From: Adhaeribacter swui | Lineage (GTDB): Bacteria; Bacteroidota; Bacteroidia; Cytophagales; Hymenobacteraceae | Direction of reading: 5' to 3' | Length of the DNA stretch: 64,000 nucleotides | Assembly: GCF_014217805.1 (NCBI RefSeq) | Contig: NZ_CP055156.1 | Location: 4,532,585-4,596,584 of the forward strand | Part shown: positions 44,559 to 54,213 of the stretch, in pieces | How positions within the stretch are numbered: the first letter of the stretch is position 1 | Layout: each line of letters begins with the position of its first letter | Notes under the pieces: model-generated | Database searches by the model: none | The model's input: only the letters and a program-made list of their open reading frames with translations | What the model was told of the DNA's origin: nothing | Program-made: the position numbers and the translations under genes

Positions 44559-47237
44559 TTATTCTGTTTTTAAACTTTTCACCGGATTTTGCACGGCCGC
44601 TTTCACACTCTGGAAACCCACCGTAACCAACGTTAAGAGAATGGCTGCTGTACCAACACCCAAAAAAATTAAAGGATTTATGGTAATGCGGTAGGCATAC
44701 TGGTTTAGCCATTGGTGCATCAGAAACCAGGCAAGCGGCATGGCCAAGAGTAAGGCCAAAATCACCAGGCGTACAAAGTCTTTTGATAAAATAAACAAGA
44801 TATCCGATACCTGAGCGCCCAGTACTTTCCGGATGCCGATTTCTTTGGTGCGTTGTTCCATAACCAGCAAAGCCACGGCAAACAAACCCGACACCGATAA
44901 AGCAATGGCAATACCGGAAGCCAGGCTGCAGATTTGCGCCATTTTTTCTTCTTCCTGGTACCAGGCATCAATGTTTTCTTCCATAAAAGAGCCGGTAAAC
45001 TCCGTGCCGGGCGCTAGCTCGCGCCATAATTTGTGCATCTTGTTCATGGCGGTTTTTAAACTCTGCGGCGAAACCCGCACCAATAAGTAGTTAATCGGTT
45101 CCGAAGCCGACAAGTGCAAGGTAATCGGTCTTTTTTCGGCGGCCGCCGAGTACAAGTTAAAATCCGGGATAATGCCAATGATTTGCTGTTTCTGGCCGTT
45201 GATATCCAGGAATTTGCCCAGGGCTTGTTTTTCGCCCATTTGCTCCGCCAAACTTTCGGTTATAATTACCCGGTTAACAGAATCGGCAGCGTAACTTACT
45301 TCAAACTCGCGGCCGTTAATTAACGGAATCTGTAAAGTTTTTAAATAATCGTAATCTACCCCCACCCAATCGGTTTGAATATCCTGGCCCTGGTACGTAA
45401 AGCCAATAGTAGTCCGGGAACTTACGTTATCTTTGCCCTTGCCCAGGTTAATGTTAGAACCGGTAACCGCCCGGATGCAGGGATCGGAAGCCAGCTTTTG
45501 CCGCAGTCGGGCTAAAACTTGCCGGCCATTTACCTGGTTGCCCACCGGAATGCTAATAAGTTGTTCTTTTTCGAAGCCTAACGGTTTTTGCCGGAGATAA
45601 TCGACTTGTTGCAGCGCAATTAGGGTGCAGCAGGTGAGCAAACACGACAAGGCAAATTGGGTTACCAGTAAAGAGTTGCGCAGAAAACCGGGGCGCTTGA
45701 GCGAGATTTTACCTTTTAAAACGGCTACCGCGTTAAACTTAGCCATGAGCCAGGCCGGATACCCACCTGCTATTAAGGTAACCACCAGAAACATGCCGCC
45801 AATAAATGCTAAAAAGCCGGGTTGCAGCAAATGCCCCAAAGTTAAACGGGTATTAAACGTAGCGTTAAATTCCGGTAAAAGCAGGTAAGCTAGTAACGCT
45901 CCTAGTAGTAAACCAAAAAAGCAAATTAAAGCCGATTCGAGGTAAATCTGTACAAAGAGCTGGCTTTTTAAAGCTCCCAAATACTTGCGCACGCCCACTT
46001 CTTTGGCCCGGGTAAAAGAACGCGCAATGCTTAAGTTTATAAAGTTGATGCTGGCAATAATCATAATAAACAAACCAATGCCCAGCAAAACGTAAATAAT
46101 AGCAAGCGGTGGTCCGTTAGATAAAGCCGTATCAAAATGTACTTTAGGCAGCGATTGCAACCGGAGGGCAAATATTTGCCCTTGTTCATCTGGCTTGGCA
46201 CCTTTAGCTTTTAAATCTTGTAAAGTAGCGGCAAAATAATTTTGCGTAAAATAACTTAGCTTTTTCTCGAATGCGGCCTGGCTGACCTCGGGTTTTAATT
46301 TTACAAAAACTTTGTGCGAGAAAGCCGTCCAGTTATTTTGATCAGATTGGTAAAAAGGAGCATTTTCGATGCGAATTAAGGCTTCGAACCGGATGCTGGA
46401 GTTGGTGGGGGCGTTGGCCAGCACGCCCGTTATCAGGTAGGTTTTCTTTCGGCCTTCTTGTATGTGCTGCACGGTTTTACCCAAAGGATCTTCGTGGCCG
46501 AACAAGGCCTGCGCTAAATCCTGGTTAATAACCATGCTGCTGACATTCGCCAAAGCCGTGTTGCGATTCCCTTTTACGAGCGGAAAATTAAAAATTTTTA
46601 AAAAATCCGCATCCGTGAGCACCACATCCTGATCTAAATATTTATCGGCATACGCTACCGTACTTTTTCGGGTAGAGAGGATGCGCGTGCTGGCTTCTAC
46701 TTCATCGTATTCGCTTTTTAAACTAGGCGATAGGGGCAGGGGCAGGGAGCCGCTGCGGGTCATTTTTTCAGGATCGTTGGCGAACAAATAAGCCTGATAA
46801 ATGCGGTCTTTATTTGGGTGAAAAGAATCAAAGGTGAGTTGCAGGTACGCAATTAAAAATAAGAACACGCAAATGCAAAACGCTACTGCCAGCCCCAGGC
46901 CGTTGATGGTAGTGTAACCTTTGTGCCGCCAAATGTTGCGCCAGGCAATAACCAGGTAGTTTTTGAGCATATAGTTCGGGAATAAAGTGTTTATGTTTGG
47001 ATTATTATGTAAAGTAAAAGAACTTGGTTTACGTTTCATGGCAAACGGACGAATAAAGCCCAGCACCTCCCGGATGTAACGCCAGCGGGCTTTCTTTTCG
47101 CCCACCTGGTTTACCTGGTACAAAAATTCTTCGTGCAAATCGCCCAGCAGTTCTTCTAATAAATGCGGCGCACAAAACCAGGCAAGTAACCTGTCGGCCC
47201 AGCGGGGCGGTTGCGGTGAATTTTTAAAATTTTTCAT
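44559..47237 (-). CDS. MacB/FtsX-type ABC transporter permease with prefix domain
   Basis: An 892-residue permease. Residues ~1-85 are the permease-prefix domain found with PadR partners (WADRLLAWFCAPHLLEELLGDLHEEF). Two repeats of MacB-type periplasmic domain plus FtsX domain follow: helices near 105-125, then SFTRAKEVGVRKYLGA before the FtsX helices, and near the end EQRTKEIGIRKVLGAQ with the last helices. It lacks an ATPase domain; an ATPase must come from elsewhere. Such proteins act in export or antibiotic-stress functions; the substrate is unknown. It is coupled to the PadR gene by a 4-base ATGA overlap. Confidence 0.92.
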   Translation of the reverse strand: MKNFKNSPQPPRWADRLLAWFCAPHLLEELLGDLHEEFLYQVNQVGEKKARWRYIREVLGFIRPFAMKRKPSSFTLHNNPNINTLFPNYMLKNYLVIAWRNIWRHKGYTTINGLGLAVAFCICVFLFLIAYLQLTFDSFHPNKDRIYQAYLFANDPEKMTRSGSLPLPLSPSLKSEYDEVEASTRILSTRKSTVAYADKYLDQDVVLTDADFLKIFNFPLVKGNRNTALANVSSMVINQDLAQALFGHEDPLGKTVQHIQEGRKKTYLITGVLANAPTNSSIRFEALIRIENAPFYQSDQNNWTAFSHKVFVKLKPEVSQAAFEKKLSYFTQNYFAATLQDLKAKGAKPDEQGQIFALRLQSLPKVHFDTALSNGPPLAIIYVLLGIGLFIMIIASINFINLSIARSFTRAKEVGVRKYLGALKSQLFVQIYLESALICFFGLLLGALLAYLLLPEFNATFNTRLTLGHLLQPGFLAFIGGMFLVVTLIAGGYPAWLMAKFNAVAVLKGKISLKRPGFLRNSLLVTQFALSCLLTCCTLIALQQVDYLRQKPLGFEKEQLISIPVGNQVNGRQVLARLRQKLASDPCIRAVTGSNINLGKGKDNVSSRTTIGFTYQGQDIQTDWVGVDYDYLKTLQIPLINGREFEVSYAADSVNRVIITESLAEQMGEKQALGKFLDINGQKQQIIGIIPDFNLYSAAAEKRPITLHLSASEPINYLLVRVSPQSLKTAMNKMHKLWRELAPGTEFTGSFMEENIDAWYQEEEKMAQICSLASGIAIALSVSGLFAVALLVMEQRTKEIGIRKVLGAQVSDILFILSKDFVRLVILALLLAMPLAWFLMHQWLNQYAYRITINPLIFLGVGTAAILLTLVTVGFQSVKAAVQNPVKSLKTE

Positions 47238-47572
47238 AAGTTCAGGCTCGGTTTAAGGGTGCGGGGCAACTGATTGATTAACTGCGAACGCACCGCCTGA
47301 ATGTCCAGTAAAGTTTGCTCGCCGTAGGCCGTAATGGTAAACAAGCGTTTGCGCCGGCCACCCCGTTCGGCGGTAGCTTCGCCCAGGCAAGACGTTACCA
47401 TGCCTTTTTCTTCGAGGCGGTGCAAGGCAGCGTGCACTTGGTTTAGCCGCGCGCTCCGGCCGGTTTGCTCGGTTATGTAGTGGGTAAGCGCTACCCCGTA
47501 GGCGTTGCCTTCCAGGGCCACCACCGTCAGCAGCACTATTTCTTCAAATTCTCCCAGGTACGTTCGTTTCAT
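47234..47572 (-). CDS. PadR family transcription regulator
   Basis: A 112-residue winged-helix regulator. FEEIVLLTVVALEGNAYGV is the PadR opening, ALHRLEEKGMVTS the recognition helix and wing, and RRKRLFTITAYGEQTLL the end of the domain. It precedes and overlaps the permease gene by four bases, so the two are one operon. It is probably the repressor of that operon; operator-like dyads lie upstream at 47682-47735. Confidence 0.92.
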   Translation of the reverse strand: MKRTYLGEFEEIVLLTVVALEGNAYGVALTHYITEQTGRSARLNQVHAALHRLEEKGMVTSCLGEATAERGGRRKRLFTITAYGEQTLLDIQAVRSQLINQLPRTLKPSLNL

Positions 47573-47914
47573 GCGGTATATTGGCGGATTAATTATTATA
47601 TCTAGTTTTGCTGAGCAAATGCTTTGCCACGTGCCGAAAAGCCGCTTTACAGCTTAATCGGCGTGTTTTATGCCGCACGAACCGCACAAAAGTGTGCGGA
47701 AACAATACACTTTAGTGTCTGCTTTCCGGACATTTTTTATTTAAAATTACTAGCTAATGAGAAGCGAGAATGCTGAGAAACTATCGATACTATCTGTTAC
47801 CGGATGTACTTTCGGAGTTGATTAGATTTTTTAAAATTTTTGTTTTCCAGGTGCCGGAACTGATTTGGGGTAGGGTATTTAGGAAGAGTAGTAAAACTTA
47901 TTCTGATAGATCAA
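47573..47914. promoter_or_regulatory. PadR-permease promoter gap
   Basis: The right part is the 3' side of a convergent gene; the left part must hold the padR promoter. Dyads at 47682-47699 and 47707-47718 are described separately. An ATTTTTTAAAATTTTTG block lies near 47828. Otherwise nothing was seen. Confidence 0.4.
47682..47733. promoter_or_regulatory. Tandem dyads upstream of padR, candidate operators
   Basis: CCGCACA-AAAG-TGTGCGG (47682-47699) and ACACT-TT-AGTGT (47707-47718) are perfect inverted repeats, and the second is framed by CGGAAA and TTTCCG. They lie about 110-160 bases before the padR start on the - strand. PadR proteins bind dyads of this size near their own genes; binding here is inference. 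Confidence 0.5.
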
Positions 47915-48478
47915 CTACCATTGGGAAGTATGCAAAGTAGTGGCAGCAATGGCTGGATGATTCGCCCGGATAAGGAGCTGGTCTTGTTGGTTGGCTTGAA
48001 ACGAGTAATAAAACGTACGCGGCGTAAGCTCCGAATGGGTGGCCTGGTGTTCCGAATTTTTAAGAGCCGCATCGCATATTTTTATGTACTCCCGGATATT
48101 ACCCTGGCTGGGGTAAAAAGTAAAAGAATGATCTGCATGAAACTTCACTTTTCCTTTTTGGTAAGTAAATGCTTCGGTAAGGCCACCAGCGTTCCTCTGA
48201 CCGGTAATCTGGTAAAGTTCACAATCCCCATCGGGGTTAATTGCTAGTGCTAGGCTGCCTGGAGCCATTTTGCCGGGATAAGTACCGGTGTAATTCCAAA
48301 AATCATTTATCGGGAATTGATCCGAAATCCATTTTTTAGCCAAAGCTGGTGGTACTTTAGCTGGGTACTGCGGTGCTATTTTAGAATCTTGCGAACAAGC
48401 AAACAGCAGCAAACAAAGTCCGAACAACCCAGCTATAATGCCGCTAGCCGTAACTTTTTGTATACTGATACTTTTCAT
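47915..48478 (-). CDS. Uncharacterised lipoprotein
   Basis: A 187-residue lipoprotein with lipobox LLFAC (Cys28). The mature part has KKWISDQFPINDFWNY and later YFYPSQGNIREYIK-type strands (seen as FTFYPSQGNIREYI), which recall lipocalin-like or DUF-type Bacteroidota proteins. No family was recognised. It stands alone, with 340- and 525-base gaps on either side. Confidence 0.7.
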   Translation of the reverse strand: MKSISIQKVTASGIIAGLFGLCLLLFACSQDSKIAPQYPAKVPPALAKKWISDQFPINDFWNYTGTYPGKMAPGSLALAINPDGDCELYQITGQRNAGGLTEAFTYQKGKVKFHADHSFTFYPSQGNIREYIKICDAALKNSEHQATHSELTPRTFYYSFQANQQDQLLIRANHPAIAATTLHTSQW

Positions 48479-49004
48479 GGATTAAAATTTTAAACTCAAA
48501 TTTTTAAATGATCGTCCGGAAAAAGTAAAATCCAGCTAAATGCTTTTAGTTTATCTTAATAATACCCCGTAAGCTTTTGTATAAAGTTAAATAGGGTAGC
48601 CGGGGCAAAATCAATATCTAAACCCCAACGCAATTATAAATCCTACAACAATAAAAAAGCTTACTTATCAAAGTGCAGCGTTGCCACCGGGCCGGTTTCT
48701 GACACTCCGTTGTTTACTCATTCAATAGATTAACGTTGCTGGTTAAAATAGACAAAATATTGTAAGCCAATGTGTTAAAAACATTTCTACTTAAATTGAT
48801 TTATATGTTAATTTAAAGAAAAATTTTAAATTTTGCTAGAGTTTAACTTTAATAATATTGATAAAGCAAAAATAAAAGAAGTAAAAGTTGAAGGAAATAA
48901 GTGGTAGTACTTAATTCGTATAAGCAATATTACCCATCCTGGTTTTTGTCCATTCGCTCACAGCAGAATAACAGTACATTTTTAAAAGCTATATCGGATT
49001 ATGA
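48479..49004. other. 526-base gap
   Basis: AT-rich sequence with no gene that I can support. The left edge must hold the promoter of the - strand lipoprotein. I see no hairpin or repeat of note. Confidence 0.4.
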
Positions 49005-49436
49005 TTAATTTTTAGGATATACAATAATCAAGGTTAATTCCTGGTTGGCAGTGGGTTTTATGCCGTGGGAGCTGCCTGGCCGGGTCAGAATAGCGTCGCC
49101 GGGTTTTACCAGGAAAGTCTTACCGTTCATTGTCATTTCGCCAGTTCCGCTGATAATGTAATACACTTCATCTTCTTGTTGCAAGTGGTAACCAATAGCC
49201 GAACCAGGCAGCAAAGTTCTTTTCTTAAAAGCGGTTTTATAATCTTTTACGCCATCAAAAAAACTATACCCCACGGTTTTGCCGCCCCCGTCGTGCGGAC
49301 CTGTTTGTTCTTTGGCTACCTGCGCATCTTGTTCTAAAACGTAGGGAACTGTAGACGTAGTTTGCGCCCATACTGGCTGGGTAACTAAGCTAGCGGCTAT
49401 AATAAAGAGTAAGCCAAAAAGTAATTTAATGGACAT
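49005..49436 (-). CDS. Exported cupin-domain protein
   Basis: A 143-residue protein with signal peptide ([14 protein letters not shown]). The cupin motif 1 is [20 protein letters not shown] (one His and Glu of the metal site) and motif 2 is [14 protein letters not shown] (His). The pattern fits a small one-domain cupin that binds a metal and a small ligand. The reaction cannot be told. It has no operon partner. Confidence 0.85.
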   Translation of the reverse strand: MSIKLLFGLLFIIAASLVTQPVWAQTTSTVPYVLEQDAQVAKEQTGPHDGGGKTVGYSFFDGVKDYKTAFKKRTLLPGSAIGYHLQQEDEVYYIISGTGEMTMNGKTFLVKPGDAILTRPGSSHGIKPTANQELTLIIVYPKN

Positions 49437-49686
49437 AATACACCTGGTTTAGCTAAATATCAAAAACTGAGAATCTGATAAGATAAAGGTTAATTTTTAA
49501 ACCAGAAAATCAAAAGCAAAAATTAGGACGGGCCAAAATTTTAAAAAATATAAGCTGCTCATCTTTAACCAGGTAAGTAAACCGCTCGGCAATTACTTTC
49601 CCGCTACCACGAACCAGACAACTCCGGATGCGTAAGAATAGAACAGCCTTATGGGCTAAACATGTAAATTAATCAGAAATAAAACT

Positions 49687-49902
49687 ATGGCCGAAAATCA
49701 AGATAATCCTTCTACTTCTGATCAGGGAAAAAGAAGTACCGCTGAAACCGACGTAACCTACCAACGCGACGATGCTGCCCTGCGTAATAGCGCTACCACC
49801 TCTACCGCCGATACCGACAACGACAATACCACCCACGACGGTGTAGAACGGGTAGATGATACTTTTGATGGCGATGTAGATAACATTGAAATTGATAAAT
49901 AA
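49687..49902 (+). CDS. Small acidic protein, unknown
   Basis: A 71-residue, Asp/Thr-rich protein without hydrophobic segments (SDQGKRSTAETDVTYQRDD, then TFDGDVDNIEIDK). It is probably disordered. I do not recognise a family. Reading frame and a good terminator right after its stop support it as a real gene. Confidence 0.6.
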   Translation: MAENQDNPSTSDQGKRSTAETDVTYQRDDAALRNSATTSTADTDNDNTTHDGVERVDDTFDGDVDNIEIDK

Positions 49903-49924
49903 AACGGAAGTAACTGCCTAAAAC

Positions 49925-49965
49925 AAAAAGCGCCAGCTTCTTTTATTAAGAAGTTGGCGCTTTTT
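49925..49965. terminator. Bidirectional intrinsic terminator
   Basis: AAAAAGCGCCAGCTTCTT pairs with AAGAAGTTGGCGCTTTTT (one G-T wobble) around TTATT. It separates the convergent acidic-protein and serpin genes. Confidence 0.9.
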
Positions 49966-49986
49966 TAAAATTTTACTTTTCTACGA

Positions 49987-51231
49987 TTACGGATTCATCA
50001 ACTGCCCGATAAATAAAATAGCGTTAGACGATTTTTCGCGGATTAAAAACAAAAATGGCCGGTTTACCTGAATTGATTGGGGCATTGAGGTAAGCATCAT
50101 GCCCACGGAAGTAGCGGCAGCGGCTTCGGTTCCTTCTTCGTTTACTTCCACAAAGGTTTTGTGTTTTACTTCGCTAATAGCCAGGTGCTGGTTGGCATCT
50201 TGTAGCATTTTACTAAAATTGGCCTGGTTACCAAAAGCCTCGCCCATACCCAATTGAGTTAAAGCCAGGTTCAATTTTTTTTCATATTCCAGCTTAAACT
50301 TTGGCATTTTTAATTCCAGGCGGGAGCTGTCGGCATTATTGAGCCAGTCGGTTAATTGCGTACTGCTTAAGCTACTGCTTAATTCGCCCACGGTGTGTTG
50401 GCCCCGGGGCACGATTAGCGTCATACTGAACTGGCGATTACCGTAGGGCAGGTCAATTACTTGTTTGCTGGCATCCTGGTAATACCGGTAACGGCCATTT
50501 TGCAAGGTCATTAAATTTACGTTTACGGTGCTGCCATCTTCTTTTTGAAAAGGAGCCGGTTGGGTAAGCTTTTTATTAAAAGGGTAAGTCCAGGTGCCTT
50601 TAAAGTAAAGTGCATTTATTAAAAACAAGACATGGTCTGGCCGGATTGTCTGCACCATATTGGTAATCTTACCCTGGGTATTGTTCTTCACCCAATCGTT
50701 AATAATGTTTTTCGCCGCGGGCGAATCAAAATCTAAATCTTTTAAGGCAGCATTAAAGTAGTTTTGGCTGTTCTGCACAAAGGGGGCTTGTAACTGATAA
50801 TGACGGCTGTACCAGATAGAATTAGCTGCGGTAAATTTTACTTGCGAATCCAGGTTTGTTAATAGTTCTGTTAAAGTTTTATAAGCCTGGTTTAATTCCT
50901 CATCGGTTTGGGGTTCAAACCCGAGGGTTTGCCGCATGGCCTCTTTGGTAGAACCATCCGCGCCGTTGTAGGTCATGGTAAGGGCCGAAGAAATGCTGAA
51001 AGGCGATATAAAGATATTTTGATTTTCTTCTTTCTGGCGCAGCGTTTCAAACGATTTAAAAGCAAAGTTATTGGCGCTGTTTACAATTTTTACTTCCTGC
51101 GCCGCCAGCGGTCGCACCAGGGGCGGAGTATTAGGGCCACCAGGAGCAGCTATTTCTTTCTGGCAGGAACTCAGTAAAAGCAGGGCGCCAGCCGCTCCTA
51201 AAAACAAAAACTTAACGGCTTGAAAATGCAT
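49987..51231 (-). CDS. Bacterial serpin lipoprotein
   Basis: A 414-residue serpin from ATG 51231, which gives a lipoprotein signal and Cys23 (LLLSSCQKE); a longer frame to 51276 adds no signal sense. ISPFSISSALTMTYNGADG is the strong serpin N-terminal motif. The reactive loop hinge is VNEEGTEAAAATSVG, with small residues typical of inhibitory serpins; the P1 position falls in the following MMLTSMP segment and cannot be fixed by eye. The C-terminus FLFLIREKSSNAILFIGQLM is canonical. It should trap serine or cysteine proteases at the cell surface. A secreted peptidase (M28) is encoded elsewhere in the window but is not a serpin target. Confidence 0.93.
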   Translation of the reverse strand: MHFQAVKFLFLGAAGALLLLSSCQKEIAAPGGPNTPPLVRPLAAQEVKIVNSANNFAFKSFETLRQKEENQNIFISPFSISSALTMTYNGADGSTKEAMRQTLGFEPQTDEELNQAYKTLTELLTNLDSQVKFTAANSIWYSRHYQLQAPFVQNSQNYFNAALKDLDFDSPAAKNIINDWVKNNTQGKITNMVQTIRPDHVLFLINALYFKGTWTYPFNKKLTQPAPFQKEDGSTVNVNLMTLQNGRYRYYQDASKQVIDLPYGNRQFSMTLIVPRGQHTVGELSSSLSSTQLTDWLNNADSSRLELKMPKFKLEYEKKLNLALTQLGMGEAFGNQANFSKMLQDANQHLAISEVKHKTFVEVNEEGTEAAAATSVGMMLTSMPQSIQVNRPFLFLIREKSSNAILFIGQLMNP

Positions 51232-51819
51232 ATTTTTAAAAATTACGTTTTGTGGGAAAGTAAAGAGTAAACCCAATCCAGCTAGGTTTTCTTTTTTGTT
51301 AAATGACCCACCTGCTCCCGAAATGGTTGCAGGCTAAAGTAAAATCTCCCGGATTGTTTTTTTCACTAACCGGTGGCAAAGAATGCCCGAGTTTATATCG
51401 TTCTATCCTGCTTGAAGGAATTTTAAAAATTTTAAATTTAGCAGGCTGCGCTTTAAAGACAAAGGTATTGCTATCTAATACCAAAAGCGTTACAGCTCGA
51501 AAGATGAAATCTCTATCAGTAGAGAAGTAAATAATGCCAGATAGAAAGAAGTAGCTGCTACAGCAGACTTTGATGTTATTCTATGAAGCCTATGTTAAGC
51601 GCCTTATAATAAGCATATTATCAAGCAGATGATGTAAGCTCTTTGATACGATTTGGATTAAACAGAATGGATAAATTGGGATAAAAACAAGCCCCTTCCT
51701 AAAAGCAGGAAGGAGCTTGTTTTTTTACAAAAGCAGTGGTTGCGAATGGAGGTTTTAATTTGTTCAGGTACTTCGGACTAAGTATCTGGTTATCTATATT
51801 GATTAAAAGCTAGTTAAGC
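51232..51819. other. 588-base gap between serpin and PAS kinase
   Basis: Short frames here lack protein-like composition. An ATTTTTAAAAATT block lies at ~51232 and another at ~51418. A terminator hairpin lies at 51687-51720. It must also hold the serpin promoter. Confidence 0.4.
51687..51726. terminator. Intrinsic terminator near the 3' end of the PAS kinase gene
   Basis: ACAAGCCCCTTCCT and AGGAAGGAGCTTGT pair (one mismatch) around a 6-base loop, with A and T runs on both sides. Confidence 0.8.
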
Positions 51820-53760
51820 TTATTCCTGGTTTTGATTGAGGTACACTGTAAATACCGAACCTTCTCCCACGACACTTTCCACGGTAATTCGGTCGCCGGA
51901 GTTATCCAGAATTTTTTTAACCAGATATAAACCTAAACCAGAGCCTTCTACGTGCGAGTGGGCCCTTTTATAAATTTGGAATATTTTATCTACTTGGCTT
52001 TCCGCAATACCTAAGCCATTATCAGCTACCGAAATCACGTATTCGCCGTGCGGGTTAATAAAAGTTTTAATGTTAACCTCGGGCGGGCGGTTGGGGTAGG
52101 CGTATTTAATAGCGTTATTTACCAGATTGTATAAGATGCTCCTGAGGTTTTTGCGGGAATACTGAATTACCTCAAATTCTAAATCCAGGGCTTGTATTTC
52201 GGCTTTACTGGCTTTAATTACCTCGCTTAAACTTTCTTTTATTTCATCCAGCAACTCCAATAGGTTAATACTTTCGCTGATTTCTTTTTCCTGTTGAATT
52301 TTACTAACCTCGCCCAAATCCGAAATTACTTTTTTTAGGGTAGTAATGGAGCCGTGCATTAAACGCAGAATTTGTTGGTGCATCTCTTTTCCCGTGCCTA
52401 AATCTTCGGTTAAAGCCGACAGTAAGCCTTCCAGGTTCACAATCGGCGATTTCAGGTCGTGCGAAGCGGTGTAAACAAAATTATCGAGGTCGCTGTTAAT
52501 GCGGGCCAGTTCTTTGTTTTTCTGCATTAAATCTTCGTTCCGGCGGCGTTCGGTTAAGTCACGGGTTATTTTGGCAAAGCCCAAAAGACGGTGGGCTTCG
52601 TTGTAAACGGGCGTAATTACTACGTTGGCCCAAAAGGCAGTACCGTCTTTTTTAATGCGCCAGCCTTCGTCCTCAAAATGACCGTTCTCCAGGGCTTTTG
52701 CTAATTCAAACTTCGGAAATCCTTCCCGGATGGCTTCGGTAGGGTAAAAAATAGAAAAATGCTTGCCGATAATTTCTGGCGCTTTATAGCCTTTTAAGCG
52801 TTCGGCGCCCACGTTCCAGCTCACAATAATACCATCCGGATTTAACATCAGAATGGCATAATCTTTTACGCTGTTAATCAGCAAACGGCTTTTTTCTTCG
52901 CTCTCTTTCAGGTCTTCGTTCATCCGGAACAATTGCTGCTCCAGTTTTTTCTTCTCGGTTAAGTCGCGGGTAATTTTAGAAAAACCAATAAGCTCCTTGC
53001 GCGGATTATAAATGGCCGTTAAGATCGTATTGGCCCAAAAAGCCGAACCATCTTTGCGGTAACGCCAACCCTCATCTTCGAATCGCCCTTCGGCTTTGGC
53101 CCGGCTTAGCTCGTACTCCGGATACCCTTGCTGTACAGCCTCCTGGCTGTAAAATTTTGAAAAAAACTTACCGATAATTTCGCTGGCTTCGTACCCTTTC
53201 ATGCGACGAGCACCCTCGTTCCAGGTAGCCACATTGCCCGCCGGATCGAGCATAAAAATAGCGTAGTCTGTTACGCCTTCTATCAACAGCCGGAAACGTT
53301 CTTCGCTGTCTTTTAACTCTTCGTAAGCCTTATATAAATCGTCTTCGGCTTTTTTTCTTTGAGATAAATTACGGGTTATTTTAGAAAAGCCCATTAATTT
53401 ATGTTGCGCATCGTAAATGGGCGTAATAATTACGTTAGCCCAAAATACGGAACCATCTTTTCGCACCCGCCAACCTTCGTCTTCAAAGCGACCTAAACGT
53501 TGGGCTTCGCGCAGCTCCATGCCTGGGTAATCGCTGGCTTTGGCATCGGGGGTGTAAAAAGTAGAAAAGTGCTTGCCTATTATTTCTTCCGGTTTATACT
53601 GTTTTATAAGCTGTGCGCCGGGGTTCCAGGTAATTACGTGGCCCGTGGCATCTAATAAAAATATAGCGTAATCGGTGATGCTGTTAACCAGTATTTTATA
53701 TTTGTCATTCGTCAGGTTTTCAGGATTTAATACGGAAAAATTATCGGTCTCTGCCTTCAT
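51820..53760 (-). CDS. Soluble sensor histidine kinase with three tandem PAS domains
   Basis: A 646-residue protein without membrane helices. Three near-identical PAS/PAC modules (~20-130, ~150-262, ~285-397), each opening with a DYAIFLLD-like strand, GKHFSTFY and FEDEGWR-x-x-KDG-x-FWANV, and closing with GFSKITR. A HisKA domain (~415-485) has the phospho-His in YTASHDLKSPIVNLEGLL. A HATPase domain (~525-640) has NLVNNAIKYAY, ADNGLGI and GSGLGLYLVKKI. It should sense an internal ligand or redox state and phosphorylate a response regulator, which is not encoded nearby. The strong similarity of the modules points to recent duplication within the gene. Confidence 0.93.
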   Translation of the reverse strand: MKAETDNFSVLNPENLTNDKYKILVNSITDYAIFLLDATGHVITWNPGAQLIKQYKPEEIIGKHFSTFYTPDAKASDYPGMELREAQRLGRFEDEGWRVRKDGSVFWANVIITPIYDAQHKLMGFSKITRNLSQRKKAEDDLYKAYEELKDSEERFRLLIEGVTDYAIFMLDPAGNVATWNEGARRMKGYEASEIIGKFFSKFYSQEAVQQGYPEYELSRAKAEGRFEDEGWRYRKDGSAFWANTILTAIYNPRKELIGFSKITRDLTEKKKLEQQLFRMNEDLKESEEKSRLLINSVKDYAILMLNPDGIIVSWNVGAERLKGYKAPEIIGKHFSIFYPTEAIREGFPKFELAKALENGHFEDEGWRIKKDGTAFWANVVITPVYNEAHRLLGFAKITRDLTERRRNEDLMQKNKELARINSDLDNFVYTASHDLKSPIVNLEGLLSALTEDLGTGKEMHQQILRLMHGSITTLKKVISDLGEVSKIQQEKEISESINLLELLDEIKESLSEVIKASKAEIQALDLEFEVIQYSRKNLRSILYNLVNNAIKYAYPNRPPEVNIKTFINPHGEYVISVADNGLGIAESQVDKIFQIYKRAHSHVEGSGLGLYLVKKILDNSGDRITVESVVGEGSVFTVYLNQNQE

Positions 53761-54213
53761 TATACCTACGAAATTTACTGAATCTGGAAAAGTTTTGGTT
53801 TAAAGATATAACCGTTTTAAGAATTACAATAGCCAATTAATACTTAATTCAGCTTTTTAGCATATGCAATAAATACCTAATTTGAGCCTTTTAGCGTATT
53901 TGGGTTAATAAAGTTTCTTGCTAACAACCTGTTTTTACCCCGCAAAACAGCTTTTCCGGGATGTTTCTTATAATAAAACAAATTCTGGCAGTTCCGCTAA
54001 AGTCTTGTTGGCAAACGGGTTTATTAAATAGCAAAATTTGATTTTTTAATTTTGGTAGTCTCCGCCGGGTTTACTCTTGCCCGAAAAGAAATTTTAAAAA
54101 TTATTTTTAATTGTTTCTGAAAGTTGTAATCTTTTACCGCTGGAAATCTCTTCGGAATCCTAAAGAAAAAATTTTGCCAATTCAAGCTTAAACTTTTAAA
54201 CCCGCTACTTTAC
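53761..54213. promoter_or_regulatory. Divergent gap between PAS kinase and esterase genes
   Basis: Contains two similar TTTTAGCRTAT stretches near 53856 and 53890, and an ATTTTAAAAATTATTTTTAA block near 54093. It must carry both promoters. No consensus box was located. Confidence 0.35.

Noticed and set aside
47921-48247. 108-residue + strand frame
   Set aside because: It is a shadow of the - strand lipoprotein, whose signal peptide and lipobox are clear.
51299-51530. Overlapping short frames on both strands after the serpin
   Set aside because: No start context, no family and no conserved composition; they mirror each other.
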